DNA of 64,000 nucleotides, from the NCBI RefSeq assembly GCF_003050905.1, contig NZ_QAOT01000021.1; one strand, given 5' to 3'. Position 1 is the stretch's first letter; the number at the start of each line of letters is the position of its first letter. Source of the stretch: Cereibacter_A azotoformans. GTDB lineage: Bacteria; Pseudomonadota; Alphaproteobacteria; Rhodobacterales; Rhodobacteraceae. The position numbers were made by a program, and so were the translations under genes. The notes beneath the pieces were generated by a model. It saw only the letters and a list, made by a program, of their open reading frames with translations. It was not told the DNA's origin and made no database searches. This document shows, piece by piece, positions 24,754 through 33,560 of this stretch.

Positions 24754-25868
24754 TCGAGACCCATCGCCTGGCGTTCGCTGGCGTAGGCGGCATAGGCCGG
24801 ATGCCCGAGGAAGTCCTCGGCCAGACCCTGCTCGAGCCCGCGGCGGATCGCCATCTCGAACCCGTGGGTGCACAGCTCGGCCAGCGGCATGCGCGCAAAG
24901 CTGCTGTCGGTGCGGTGAACGTCGAGGGTGCGGATGCCGGCCATCACGTCGATCACCGGAGCCGCCGTCTGCGGGCCAAGCGCGCCGACGAGGCCGTAGA
25001 TCAGCGCATGCAGCCCGTGCATGGAATCGGGGTAGAGCATGATCCGCTCGCTCGGCGCGGCATTCAGCAGCCGCTCGACCGAGACCGAGGCCTCGATGTC
25101 GTCCGCCACCAGCATGAACTCGGCCGCCACCGCCTCGCCCACGGTGCCCGCCACCATGATGCGGCGAAGCTCGCGGTCGCGCACGGCGGCCATGATCCGG
25201 CTCACCCTCTCCCAGCTGCGCGGTGTCGTCGAGATCATCAACCCGCGATCGAGCGCCTCGGCGGTGGTCTCGAGCAGATCGGGGCGCATGCGGATGAAGG
25301 CCAGCACCGCGGGATGGAGCGTGCGGGGAATGGCATAGTTTTCCAGCCAGTCCTTCGCGGTCGCCCGGACCTGCAGATGCACCAGCCGGTCAGACAGGGC
25401 GGTGCCCATCTCGTAAGCCACGGCGCCGTCCTCGATCATGTTGCCGGCCGCCACCACGAAGACATTGTCGGGCAAGTGATGCGGACCCACACGCCGTTCC
25501 AGCAACAGGCCATAGACGGCGGGATGAAGGTGGGGCGGCGCCGCCGTCAGCTCGTCGAGAAACAGAAGCGAGGGACGAACCGGATCGTCGGGCAGATCCT
25601 CGGGCCGATACCACTGGGTCTTTCGGGTCTCGTGGTCGTAGTAGGGCAGGCCCCGCAGGTCCTGGCTCTCGATGGTGGTGAGTCGCAGGTCGAAGAAATG
25701 CGCCTCCTGTTCGGCGGCAAGCTGGCGGACGATCTCGGTCTTCCCCACGCCGGGGCGGCCATGCAGCATCCAGGAGGTGGTGAGGGCGCCTGCCCGCTGG
25801 GCGGCCCACCCCTCGCGAAGCACCTGCTGCGCCTGACCTGCCGAGACTTCCAGGGTATTGACGGTCAT
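24750..25868 (-). CDS. MoxR-family AAA+ ATPase
   Basis: 372 residues from the ATG at 25868, with AAAGGA six bases upstream; an ATG 15 bases earlier is less favoured. Walker A GRPGVGKTEI, Walker B SLLFLDEL and sensor 1 in NVFVVAAGNMIED can be seen within the first 160 residues, followed by DRLVHLQVRATAKDWLENYA. The C-terminal lid is long. It would supply ATP-driven remodelling for the co-encoded VWA protein. Confidence 0.88.
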   Translation of the reverse strand: MTVNTLEVSAGQAQQVLREGWAAQRAGALTTSWMLHGRPGVGKTEIVRQLAAEQEAHFFDLRLTTIESQDLRGLPYYDHETRKTQWYRPEDLPDDPVRPSLLFLDELTAAPPHLHPAVYGLLLERRVGPHHLPDNVFVVAAGNMIEDGAVAYEMGTALSDRLVHLQVRATAKDWLENYAIPRTLHPAVLAFIRMRPDLLETTAEALDRGLMISTTPRSWERVSRIMAAVRDRELRRIMVAGTVGEAVAAEFMLVADDIEASVSVERLLNAAPSERIMLYPDSMHGLHALIYGLVGALGPQTAAPVIDVMAGIRTLDVHRTDSSFARMPLAELCTHGFEMAIRRGLEQGLAEDFLGHPAYAAYASERQAMGLE

Positions 25869-26178
25869 TACTATTCCTTTCACTTCCGAAGCACAGGGAC
25901 CGCCACGGCAACGCCGGGGGAGTGCGACCCGGCTGCCGGAGCCACAGGGCCATTCAGATCCACAAGATCAGATGGTGCAAAAGGTTCCCTTGTCATGTGC
26001 GCTTTTGACGCATTGACAATGGCGACGAGCTATGAGCGGAAAATGGGCCAACGGAGGGGCGAGCGCCCGGACGACAGGCGTTTCCTGCACGGAGGCATCA
26101 TCTTCTGCTTCCCCCATTGGCAGGGCGCGATTTGGCGCTAGCCTCCTTGCCATCTAGAACACGGACAGGACCTTTCAA
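25869..26178. other. Divergent intergenic region
   Basis: About 310 bases between the MoxR gene and the sensor kinase operon, with no supportable gene. It must carry promoters for both directions. TTGAC-like elements occur at 26005 and 26013, but none has a convincing -10 at the right distance. Confidence 0.4.
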
Positions 26179-27666
26179 TTGACCGCAAGGACAGGACGCG
26201 ACGGCACGACCACCTGGCTCTTTCTGTTGGGGGCGGTGCTGATCGCGGTTTTGGCATCCCTGGCCACGTTCATCAGCATCCGGGCCGAGCAGACCTTTCA
26301 GGACATCGTCGATGAACGCGCCATGCGCCGGCATGCGGCGGATCTGCTGTCCGTCCTTCAGGACGTCGAGATCGGCCAGCGCGGCTTTCTCATCACGCTC
26401 GACCCGTCGTACCTGGAGCCCTACGAGGATGCGCTGGCACGTGTGCCGGTCGAACTCGAGGCGCTGGCGGAGGATATTCCGCGCGTCGCCGGCGAACTGG
26501 ATGGGGAGCTTCGCGCGCTGGTCGGGCGCCGCCTCGAGATCGCGGCCGAGACCGTTGCGGCCGCCCGTGCCGGCAACGCGGAGGCGGGGCGGGCCATCGT
26601 TGCGGCCGGTGAGGGGCGCGCGACGATGGACAGGATCCGCGCCATCCTCAGCGGAATGATCGAGGCCTCGGATGCGCGCAACGCCGCAGCCATCGCGGCG
26701 CAGCACCGGCTGAACGTGATCCTCCAGATCCTGTCGGTGGCGGGCGGGCTTGCCGCGATCGGGGTGATCGGGGCCGCGGTGCTCGTGCTGCGGCGCCAGA
26801 TCGCGGCGCTTCGCCGGGCCGACGAGGACATGCGCCGGCTAAACGCCAGCCTCGAGGAACGTGTGCAGCAGCGCACCATCGACCTGATCGCCGCCAACCA
26901 GGAGGTGCAACGATTCGCCTACATCGTCACGCACGACCTGCGCGCGCCGCTCGTGAACATCATGGGCTTCACGAGCGAACTGGAAGCCGCGCTGAAGCCG
27001 TTGCAGGCCTATGTGCTGGCCGACGGAGCCCCGGTCAGCGAAAGCGACATCCGCGATGCGCGCACCGCCGCGGCCGAGGATCTGCCCGAGGCGCTGGAGT
27101 TCATCCGCTCGTCCACGCGCAAGATGGACGGGCTGATCAACGCCATCCTGAAGATCTCGCGCGATGGCCGGCGCGAGCTGCGTCCGGTGCCGGTCGATCT
27201 CGAGGACCTGATCCGTCAGTCGCTTGACAGCGTGCAGCACCAGATTGCCGAGACCGGGGGCGAGGCCTCCATGTCGGTGCGCGCGCCCGGCATCGTCTCG
27301 GACCGTCTCGCGCTTGAACAGGCGCTTGGAAATCTGTTCGACAACGCCGTGAAATATGCGAAGCCCGGCCGGCCGCTGCGTCTGTCGGTGCGCGTGACGT
27401 CCGAAGGCCCGCGGATGATCGCCATCGAGGTCGAGGACAACGGGCGTGGCATCCGGGCCGAGGATCATGACCGCGTGTTCGACCTCTTTCGCCGGTCGGG
27501 CGCCCAGGACAAGCCCGGAGAGGGAATTGGCCTTGCGCATGTCCGCACACTGATGCGAAATATCGGCGGCGAGATCACCTTGCGGTCGGTCGAGGGTCAG
27601 GGAGCGACCTTCACCCTGCATGTTCCGACCGATCTGCGCCGGGTTCTGGATGAGGTGAAGGCATGA
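26179..27666 (+). CDS. CHASE3-domain sensor histidine kinase
   Basis: 495 residues, apparently starting at a TTG (26179). A membrane segment at about 12-32 and a second at about 183-208 flank a periplasmic CHASE3 domain (DVEIGQRGFLITLDPSYLEPY). Then come a short HAMP/coiled-coil region, the phosphoacceptor His252 in VTHDLRAPLVN, and an HATPase_c domain with N-box NLFDNAVKYAKP, DNGRGI and GEGIGLAHVRTL. It senses an unknown periplasmic signal. The stop overlaps the next gene by four bases. Confidence 0.9.
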   Translation: MTARTGRDGTTTWLFLLGAVLIAVLASLATFISIRAEQTFQDIVDERAMRRHAADLLSVLQDVEIGQRGFLITLDPSYLEPYEDALARVPVELEALAEDIPRVAGELDGELRALVGRRLEIAAETVAAARAGNAEAGRAIVAAGEGRATMDRIRAILSGMIEASDARNAAAIAAQHRLNVILQILSVAGGLAAIGVIGAAVLVLRRQIAALRRADEDMRRLNASLEERVQQRTIDLIAANQEVQRFAYIVTHDLRAPLVNIMGFTSELEAALKPLQAYVLADGAPVSESDIRDARTAAAEDLPEALEFIRSSTRKMDGLINAILKISRDGRRELRPVPVDLEDLIRQSLDSVQHQIAETGGEASMSVRAPGIVSDRLALEQALGNLFDNAVKYAKPGRPLRLSVRVTSEGPRMIAIEVEDNGRGIRAEDHDRVFDLFRRSGAQDKPGEGIGLAHVRTLMRNIGGEITLRSVEGQGATFTLHVPTDLRRVLDEVKA

Positions 27667-28100
27667 AGGCGCTCGGTCGCGAAGTGACCATCGTGATGGT
27701 CGAGGATGACGAGGGCCACGCCCGGCTGATCGAGAAGAACATCCGAAGGGCAGGGGTGCACAACGAGATCGTGCCGTTCGTCTATGGCGGTGCGGCGCTC
27801 GACTACATTCTCGGCCCGGACCACACTGGCGACGGCATGAGCGACCGCTATCTTCTGGTCCTGCTCGACCTGAACCTGCCGGACATGACCGGCATCGACA
27901 TCCTCGAGAAGATCAAGACCAACCCGAACGTCAAGCACCTGCCGGTCGTGATCCTCACCACAACCGACGACGAGCGCGAGATCAAGCGATGCTACGATCT
28001 GGGAGCCAACGTCTATATCACGAAGCCCGTGGAATACGAGAGCTTCGCCAATGCGATCCGCCAGCTCGGCCTGTTCTTCTCGGTGATCCAGGTCCCATGA
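27663..28100 (+). CDS. Single-domain response regulator (CheY/Rcp1-like)
   Basis: 145 residues, receiver domain only. Acidic pocket in MVEDDEGHA (Glu14-Asp15-Asp16), phosphoacceptor Asp69 in LLDLNLPDMTG, Thr in VILTTTDDE and Lys in VYITKPVEY. There is no output domain. It resembles the Rcp1 type often paired with CHASE3 or phytochrome kinases and most likely relays phosphate between the kinases encoded on either side. Confidence 0.9.
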   Translation: MKALGREVTIVMVEDDEGHARLIEKNIRRAGVHNEIVPFVYGGAALDYILGPDHTGDGMSDRYLLVLLDLNLPDMTGIDILEKIKTNPNVKHLPVVILTTTDDEREIKRCYDLGANVYITKPVEYESFANAIRQLGLFFSVIQVP

Positions 28101-29149
28101 ACGACGCGCCGGAACGGCCGCGGATCCTCTACATCGATGATGACCCGGTCCTTGCGCGCCTGATTCAGAAGGCTCTGGCCCGTGCGGGCATGGAGGTGAT
28201 CCATGCGCCCGACGCGGACGAGGCCAATCGGCTTCTCGCGGCCGAACCTTTTCATGCCGTGGTGCTCGACCACTACCTGCCGAGCGGCACGGGGCTCGAG
28301 ATCCTCGGGCGGATGCGCGCGGGGGGAAGCCGCGTTCCCGCCATCTATGTGACGGGCTCGAGCGAGGCGACGATCGCGGTGGCGGCGCTGAAGGCGGGTG
28401 CGGATGACTATGTCATCAAGAGCGCGACGGACGAGTTCCTGCCGCTGCTGCAACGCTCGATCCGCCAGGCCATTGCCAAGGTCGAGCTGGAGCAGGCCAA
28501 GGCGCGCGCCGATGCCGAGACCCGCGCCGCGCGGGCGCGGGCCGAGATGCTGCTCTCGGAGGTGCATCACCGCGTCGCCAACAGCCTCGCCATGGTGCAA
28601 TCGCTGTTGCGCCTGCAGGCCCAGGCTTCGGGCTCGGACGAGGTGAAGACCGCGCTGGCCGAGGCCCAGGGCCGGATCGGCGCGGTCGCGGCGGTCCACC
28701 GCAGCCTCTATCTCGGCAACGAGGGGCGGCAGGTCGAGCTGGGCACCTACCTGCGCACGATGCTCGACGATTTCACCGCCACACTGCCGCCGGGCGTGCA
28801 GCTCGATGTCTCCACCGAGACCGTGCATGTCGGCGCGGATCGTGCGGTCTGCCTGGGGGTCGTGGTGTCCGAGCTTGTGACCAACGCGGCCAAATACGCC
28901 TGGCCGTCGGGGAATGGCGGCCAGCTGTCGGTGCGGCTGGCGGTCAGCGAACCGGGCCGCGGGCGGCTCGAGGTGTGCGACGACGGCATCGGATCCTCGC
29001 CTCTCACCGAGAGCCGCGGGACGGGCCTTGGCCGGCGTCTCATGCGCGCGATGGTGGATCAGCTGGGCGGCACGGTGGAGCAGCCGGCAACGGCCGCGGG
29101 CACCTGCGTCGTCATCGATTTCGAGGCCGAGAGCGAGACGGCGGACTGA
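28097..29149 (+). CDS. Hybrid receiver-histidine kinase of the HWE/HisKA_2 type
   Basis: 350 residues from the ATG at 28097 (ATGA overlap with the receiver gene). The N-terminal receiver (YIDDDPVLARL, phosphoacceptor Asp58 in VVLDHYLPSGTG) is followed by a coiled coil (about 130-155), then a HisKA_2 dimerisation motif SEVHHRVANSLAMVQSLL with His158, and an HATPase domain with NAAKYAWPSG and GTGLGRRLM. There are no membrane segments, so it is a cytoplasmic kinase controlled by phosphorylation of its own receiver. In alphaproteobacteria such kinases often feed the general stress response; no PhyR/NepR/EcfG gene is nearby. Confidence 0.88.
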   Translation: MNDAPERPRILYIDDDPVLARLIQKALARAGMEVIHAPDADEANRLLAAEPFHAVVLDHYLPSGTGLEILGRMRAGGSRVPAIYVTGSSEATIAVAALKAGADDYVIKSATDEFLPLLQRSIRQAIAKVELEQAKARADAETRAARARAEMLLSEVHHRVANSLAMVQSLLRLQAQASGSDEVKTALAEAQGRIGAVAAVHRSLYLGNEGRQVELGTYLRTMLDDFTATLPPGVQLDVSTETVHVGADRAVCLGVVVSELVTNAAKYAWPSGNGGQLSVRLAVSEPGRGRLEVCDDGIGSSPLTESRGTGLGRRLMRAMVDQLGGTVEQPATAAGTCVVIDFEAESETAD

Positions 29150-29185
29150 CCAACGGTCCGCCCGCCTCAAGCGCAGCGTGGCATG

Positions 29186-29210
29186 GAAAAAGGGCGCCCG
29201 GAGGCGCCCT
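29186..29210 (-). terminator. Bidirectional terminator after glnA
   Basis: Stem AGGGCGCC 29191-29198 / GGCGCCCT 29203-29210, loop CGGA. On the minus strand it is followed by a run of five T, ending the glnBA transcript. It may also stop the convergent sensor operon. Confidence 0.85.
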
Positions 29211-29231
29211 TCCTGTCCCTCGCCGCCTTGA

Positions 29232-30641
29232 TCAGCAGCTGTAGTACATCTGATATTCCACCGGGTGCGGCGTGTGCTCGTAGGCATAGACCTCTTCCCA
29301 CTTGAGGGCCATGTAGCCCTCGAGCTGGTCCTTGGTGAAGACGTCGCCGGCGAGCAGGAAGTCGTGGTCCTTCTCCAGCTCCTCGAGCGCCTCGCGGAGC
29401 GAGCCGCAGACGGTCGGGATGGCGGCCAGTTCTTCCGGCGGCAGGTCGTAGAGGTCCTTGTCCGAAGCCGGGCCCGGGTCGATCTTGTTCTTGATCCCGT
29501 CGAGGCCGGCCATCAGCAGCGCGGCAAAGGCGAGATACGGGTTCGCCGACGGATCGGGGAAGCGGGCTTCGACGCGCTTGGCCTTCGGCGATTCGGTCCA
29601 CGGAATACGGACGCAGCCCGAGCGGTTGCGGGCCGAGTAGGCGCGCAGAACCGGGGCCTCGAAGCCCGGGATCAGGCGCTTGTAGCTGTTGGTCGCCGGG
29701 TTCGTCAGCGCGTTCAGCGCCTTGGCGTGCTTCAGGATGCCGCCGATGAACCACAGGGCCTCTTGCGAGAGGTCGGCGTACTTGTCGCCGGCGAAGAGCG
29801 GCTTGCCGTCCTTCCAGATCGACATGTTGACGTGCATGCCCGAGCCGTTGTCGCCCTTCATGGGCTTCGGCATGAAGGTCACGGTCTTGCCATAGGCGGC
29901 CGCGACGTTCTGGATGACATACTTGTACTTCAGGATGTTGTCGGCCTGCTCGGTGAGCCCGCCGAAGATCAGCCCGAGTTCATGCTGGCAGGTCGCCACT
30001 TCGTGGTGGTGCTTGTCGACCTTCATGCCCATGCGCTTCATGGTCGAGAGCATCTCGCCGCGCAGGTCCTGGGCCTCGTCGATCGGGTTCACCGGGAAGT
30101 AGCCGCCCTTGTGGCCGGCGCGGTGGGCGAGGTTGCCCATCTCGTATTCCGAGTCGGTGTTCCAGGCCGCCGCATCGGCGTCGATCTGATAGGCGACCTT
30201 CGCCGGCGTCACCGAATAGCGCACGTCGTCGAAGATGAAGAACTCGGCTTCCGGCCCGAAGTAGGCCACGTCACCGATGCCCGACGCCTTCAGGTAGGCC
30301 TCGGCCTTGACGGCCGTGCCGCGCGGGTCGCGGCTGTAGGCTTCGCCCGTGTCCGGCTCGACGACGTTGCAATGCACGCAGAGCGTCTTTTCCGCATAGA
30401 ACGGGTCGATATAGACCGAGCCCGCGTCCGGGATCAGCTTCATGTCCGACTGGTCGATCGACTTCCAGCCGGCGATGGACGAGCCGTCGAACATGAAGCC
30501 TTCCTCGAAGAAGTCCTCATCGACGAGGTCGGCCACCAGCGTCACATGCTGGAGCTTGCCGCGCGGATCGGTGAAGCGGATGTCGACATATTCGACCTCC
30601 TCGTCTTTCATCAGTTTGAGAGCATCAGCTACTTTGCTCAT
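29232..30641 (-). CDS. glnA: Glutamine synthetase type I
   Basis: 469 residues, the normal length. MFDGSSIAGW, the metal-binding PEAEFFIFDD and KHHHEVATCQHE, the ATP-site KPMKGDNGSGMHVN, and the adenylylation loop DLYDLPPEE (Tyr near 398) are all present. It makes glutamine from glutamate, ammonia and ATP. The adenylylation tyrosine implies GlnE control. It lies 81 bases downstream of glnB, the usual Rhodobacter glnBA arrangement, so the PII gene and its target are co-transcribed. Confidence 0.97.
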   Translation of the reverse strand: MSKVADALKLMKDEEVEYVDIRFTDPRGKLQHVTLVADLVDEDFFEEGFMFDGSSIAGWKSIDQSDMKLIPDAGSVYIDPFYAEKTLCVHCNVVEPDTGEAYSRDPRGTAVKAEAYLKASGIGDVAYFGPEAEFFIFDDVRYSVTPAKVAYQIDADAAAWNTDSEYEMGNLAHRAGHKGGYFPVNPIDEAQDLRGEMLSTMKRMGMKVDKHHHEVATCQHELGLIFGGLTEQADNILKYKYVIQNVAAAYGKTVTFMPKPMKGDNGSGMHVNMSIWKDGKPLFAGDKYADLSQEALWFIGGILKHAKALNALTNPATNSYKRLIPGFEAPVLRAYSARNRSGCVRIPWTESPKAKRVEARFPDPSANPYLAFAALLMAGLDGIKNKIDPGPASDKDLYDLPPEELAAIPTVCGSLREALEELEKDHDFLLAGDVFTKDQLEGYMALKWEEVYAYEHTPHPVEYQMYYSC

Positions 30642-30722
30642 AGTCTTCCCTTTGCTGAAGGATCGCTGTCGATGGGCCGGTTCTGCCGCGCCGGCCGCTG
30701 TTCCTTGGGGCCCCGTTCGGGG

Positions 30723-31061
30723 TCAGACCGCGTCCTCGCCGGTCTCGCCGGTGCGGATGCGGATGGCCTGCTCGACGGGGCTGATGAAGATCTTGCCGTC
30801 ACCGATCTTGTCGGTGCGGGCGGCCGAGACGATCGCCTCGACGGCGGTCTCGACCATGTCGTCGGCGAGGACGACCTCGATCTTCACCTTCGGCAGGAAA
30901 TCGACGACATACTCCGCCCCGCGATAGAGCTCGGTGTGGCCCTTCTGCCGTCCGAAGCCCTTGACCTCGGTGACGGAAAGCCCCTGCACGCCGGCGGCCT
31001 GCAGCGCCTCTTTCACTTCGTCGAGCTTGAACGGCTTGATGATCGCCTCGATCTTCTTCAC
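30723..31061 (-). CDS. glnB: Nitrogen regulatory protein PII
   Basis: 112 residues, the exact PII length, starting at a GTG (31061) with GGGGGAG upstream. The T-loop GHTELYRGAEYVVDFLPK contains the uridylylated Tyr51, and KIGDGKIFISPVEQAIRIRTGE is the C-terminal signature. It binds ATP/ADP and 2-oxoglutarate and reports nitrogen status to GlnE, NtrB and others. A GCA-N6-TGC dyad at 31173-31184 upstream could be part of an NtrC site, but the match is weak. Confidence 0.96.
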   Translation of the reverse strand: MKKIEAIIKPFKLDEVKEALQAAGVQGLSVTEVKGFGRQKGHTELYRGAEYVVDFLPKVKIEVVLADDMVETAVEAIVSAARTDKIGDGKIFISPVEQAIRIRTGETGEDAV

Positions 31062-31202
31062 GGCTCGACTCCCCCTTTGCCTGGTCCGAGAGCCACTGAC
31101 CACTTCTCGCCGACAGGAACAATTGGCTAGGATCGGGCAGCGACAGGAAGGCCGGGGAATCTGGCGGCAACGCACAAAAATGCAGCAAGGCGATCAGGCG
31201 AT

Positions 31203-31940
31203 ATGCAGGATAAGAACGCGGCGGAGCGCAAAACGGTTCAAACTGTCACATCTGCCCAAATGCGCGCCATCGAAGCGGCTGCTATGGAGGCAGGGACGGT
31301 CACCGGGCTGCAACTGATGGAGAGGGCGGGCGAGGGCGTCGTGCAGGCTGTTCTCGCGCAATGGCCGCATCTTGACCATGCGGCCGAGGCACTCGTGCTC
31401 TGCGGACCCGGCAACAACGGGGGTGACGGCTTTGTCGTGGCGCGGCTGCTCCGGGCGCGCGGCTGGAAGGTCACGGTCTGTGCCAAGGGGTGGGAGGCGC
31501 TTTTTCCGCCCGATGACGTGGCGCGCGAACCGGCGGCCCGTTCCGGCGGCGATGCCTGGACCAACGCGCGGCGCTGGCGCGACCTTGGGGGGCGCTGTCT
31601 TCCCCTCGAGAGCTTGCCCGATAGGGCGCGCGACGTGCCCGAGCGGCTTCTGGTGGTCGATGCCCTCCTTGGGATCGGGCAGACCCGCCCGGCGGACGAT
31701 CTGCTGCGCCCGTTCTGGACGGCGTGGGGTCGCTGGAGCGAGAGCGAGAGCGGGACCGAGATCCGCAGGGTCAGCGTGGACGTGCCGACGGGCTGTGATT
31801 GCGACACGGGCGAGCCGCTGGGCCAGCGTCCGTTCGAACCCGACCTTGTCGTGACCTTCCATGCGGAAAAGCCCGTTCACGCCCGGCTCCGGGCCGGGGG
31901 CGTGCGCATCGTCGTGGCCGACATCGGCCTGCCGGCATGA
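31203..31940 (+). CDS. nnrE: NAD(P)H-hydrate epimerase
   Basis: 245 residues matching the YjeF N-terminal domain: VTSAQMRAIEAAAMEAG, GLQLMERAG, the substrate loop CGPGNNGGDGFVVARLL, VVDALLGIGQTRP and VSVDVPTGCDCDTGE. It epimerises damaged R-NAD(P)HX to the S form. In most bacteria this domain is fused to the dehydratase; here it ends in a stop that overlaps the dehydratase start by four bases (ATGA). Confidence 0.9.
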   Translation: MQDKNAAERKTVQTVTSAQMRAIEAAAMEAGTVTGLQLMERAGEGVVQAVLAQWPHLDHAAEALVLCGPGNNGGDGFVVARLLRARGWKVTVCAKGWEALFPPDDVAREPAARSGGDAWTNARRWRDLGGRCLPLESLPDRARDVPERLLVVDALLGIGQTRPADDLLRPFWTAWGRWSESESGTEIRRVSVDVPTGCDCDTGEPLGQRPFEPDLVVTFHAEKPVHARLRAGGVRIVVADIGLPA

Positions 31941-32764
31941 TCCGCGCGGTCCGCGCCCCCGATCCGCAGCGCCTCGCCAAGCACGAGGGGCAGCACAAGT
32001 ATGACCACGGCCATGCGCTGGTGCTGTCCGGCCCGCCCGGTCATGGCGGTGCGGCGCGGCTGGCGGCGCGGGCGGCGCTCCGGGTGGGGGCGGGGCTTGT
32101 CACGCTCGGCTGTCCCCGCGCGGCGGTGGGTGAGAATGCGGCGCGGCTCGATGCGGTGATGCTGCGTGCGGTCGATGCGGCCGAGGATCTCGAGCGGCTG
32201 CTCGAGGACCGGCGCCTGAACGCGATCTGTCTCGGGCCGGGGCTGGGGCTCGAGCCGGTGCGGGCCGAACTGGTGGCCGCAACTCTGGCCTCGGGGCGTC
32301 CGGCGGTGCTCGATGCCGATGCGCTGACACTTCTGGCGCGCGACCCGTGCCTTGCCGCCCATCTCCACCCCTCCTGCGTCCTGACCCCGCACGGGGGCGA
32401 GTTCCAGAGGCTCTTCCCGGACCTCGCGTCGGTGCCACGCCCCGATGCCGTGGTGGCGGCCGCGACCCGTTCGGGCTGCGTGGTGCTGCTGAAGGGGGCC
32501 GAGACGCTGATCGCGGGGCCGGACGGGCTGGCGCTGCACGCGGCCACGGGGGCGGCCTCCGCCCCGTGGCTTGCAACCGCCGGCGCGGGCGACGTGCTCG
32601 CGGGCCTCATCGCCGGGTTGCTCGCCCGTGGCCTGCCACCGCAGGAGGCGGCCGAGACGGGCGTCTGGCTTCACGCCGAGGCTGCGCGCCGCGTGGGTCC
32701 GGGCCTGATCGCAGAGGATCTGCCCGAGGCGCTTCCCGCCGTCTTCCGAAGCCTCGGGCTCTGA
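31937..32764 (+). CDS. nnrD: ADP-dependent NAD(P)H-hydrate dehydratase
   Basis: 275 residues from the ATG at 31937. The YjeF C-terminal/ribokinase-like fold is shown by YDHGHALVLSGPPGHGGAAR, LDADALTLLA, LTPHGGEFQRLFP, VVLLKGAETLIAGPDG and the ATP site ATAGAGDVLAGLIAGLLARG. It dehydrates S-NAD(P)HX back to NAD(P)H. The proximity and register to nnrE suggest either natural splitting with translational coupling or a frameshift in a former fusion. Confidence 0.9.
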   Translation: MIRAVRAPDPQRLAKHEGQHKYDHGHALVLSGPPGHGGAARLAARAALRVGAGLVTLGCPRAAVGENAARLDAVMLRAVDAAEDLERLLEDRRLNAICLGPGLGLEPVRAELVAATLASGRPAVLDADALTLLARDPCLAAHLHPSCVLTPHGGEFQRLFPDLASVPRPDAVVAAATRSGCVVLLKGAETLIAGPDGLALHAATGAASAPWLATAGAGDVLAGLIAGLLARGLPPQEAAETGVWLHAEAARRVGPGLIAEDLPEALPAVFRSLGL

Positions 32765-32780
32765 GGCGGCAGCGTCAAAG

Positions 32781-33251
32781 TCACGCGCTTGCGGCGGCAC
32801 TCTCGGGGCAGGTCACCGGCTCGAGATCGCCCGCCTGGATCGCGGCCGGTGCGGCGAAGGCAAGCGTCACCAGCCGCAGGTCCGGCACGCGAAGGAGCCG
32901 CGTCAGCCGCCCGTCCACGATCCGCCGGGCGGGCACCGTGACGGGACTGCGGCCATAGACGAGATCCGCCCGCTCGCCCCGCAGAAGCAGCGGCTGGTCC
33001 GCCGGTATCCGTTGCGCCCCTTCCGGTCGGCCATGCGCCACCGTGCCGGCCCCCACATGCACCACCTCGACATCCCGCGGCGCCTCGAGCCACACGCGCT
33101 CCAGCCGGATGGCCCCCGAGCGCGCGATCACCCGGTCTCCCTCGCGCAGCGCCTCGACCGGCAGGGTGCCGCGCAGGGTGTGGACGGCTGTTCCGGCGGC
33201 AAGCCGCACAAGATGCCGAAGTGCGGTCTCGCCGCGAGGAGTGGCGCCCAT
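32781..33251 (-). CDS. Orphan Hint (hedgehog/intein) domain protein
   Basis: 156 residues. AAGTAVHTLRGTLPVEALREGDRV without its last residues is the start of a Hint domain, and QPLLLRGERADLVYG and PVTVPARRIVDG are later Hint blocks. The residue before GTAV is Ala, so the nucleophilic Cys/Ser of self-splicing members seems absent and autoprocessing is doubtful. No large N-terminal exported domain precedes it, unlike most Rhodobacterales Hint proteins, which are fused to RTX or other secreted regions. AAAGGA six bases before the ATG supports the start. Confidence 0.75.
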   Translation of the reverse strand: MGATPRGETALRHLVRLAAGTAVHTLRGTLPVEALREGDRVIARSGAIRLERVWLEAPRDVEVVHVGAGTVAHGRPEGAQRIPADQPLLLRGERADLVYGRSPVTVPARRIVDGRLTRLLRVPDLRLVTLAFAAPAAIQAGDLEPVTCPESAAASA

Positions 33252-33451
33252 GGTCGTTCCTTTCCACCGTTTCGGTCGCGTCGGCGATGAATCACGGAGG
33301 ATGGAGCATTTCTAAGGCAGGGAGGCGGAAGTTTGGGGCGAAGAGAGGGCACCTCGGCCCGCCGATGCTCGCTTTTCCTCTCGCATCGGCGCGGCCCCTT
33401 TGCTAGAAGGGCGCGGATTTTCGGGGCGTGCCTCTGGCGCGACCCCCGAAG

Positions 33452-33536
33452 GCGGGTGTGGCGAAACTGGTAGACGCACCAGATTTAGGTTCTGGCGCCG
33501 AGAGGCGTGGGGGTTCAAATCCCTTCACCCGCACCA
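33452..33536 (+). tRNA. tRNA-Leu (anticodon TAG)
   Basis: Acceptor stem GCGGGTG 33452-33458 pairs with CACCCGC 33526-33532, followed by A and an encoded CCA. The anticodon loop TTTAGGT is closed by CCAGA/TCTGG, giving anticodon TAG. The long variable arm (GCGCCGAGAGGCGT) is typical of leucine tRNA. Confidence 0.96.
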
Positions 33537-33560
33537 GAGGAACAAAGAGGACGGAAAGAC

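Noticed and set aside
29265..31130. Plus-strand 621-codon frame over glnA-glnB
   Set aside because: Complement of glutamine synthetase and PII; translation lacks any family motif.
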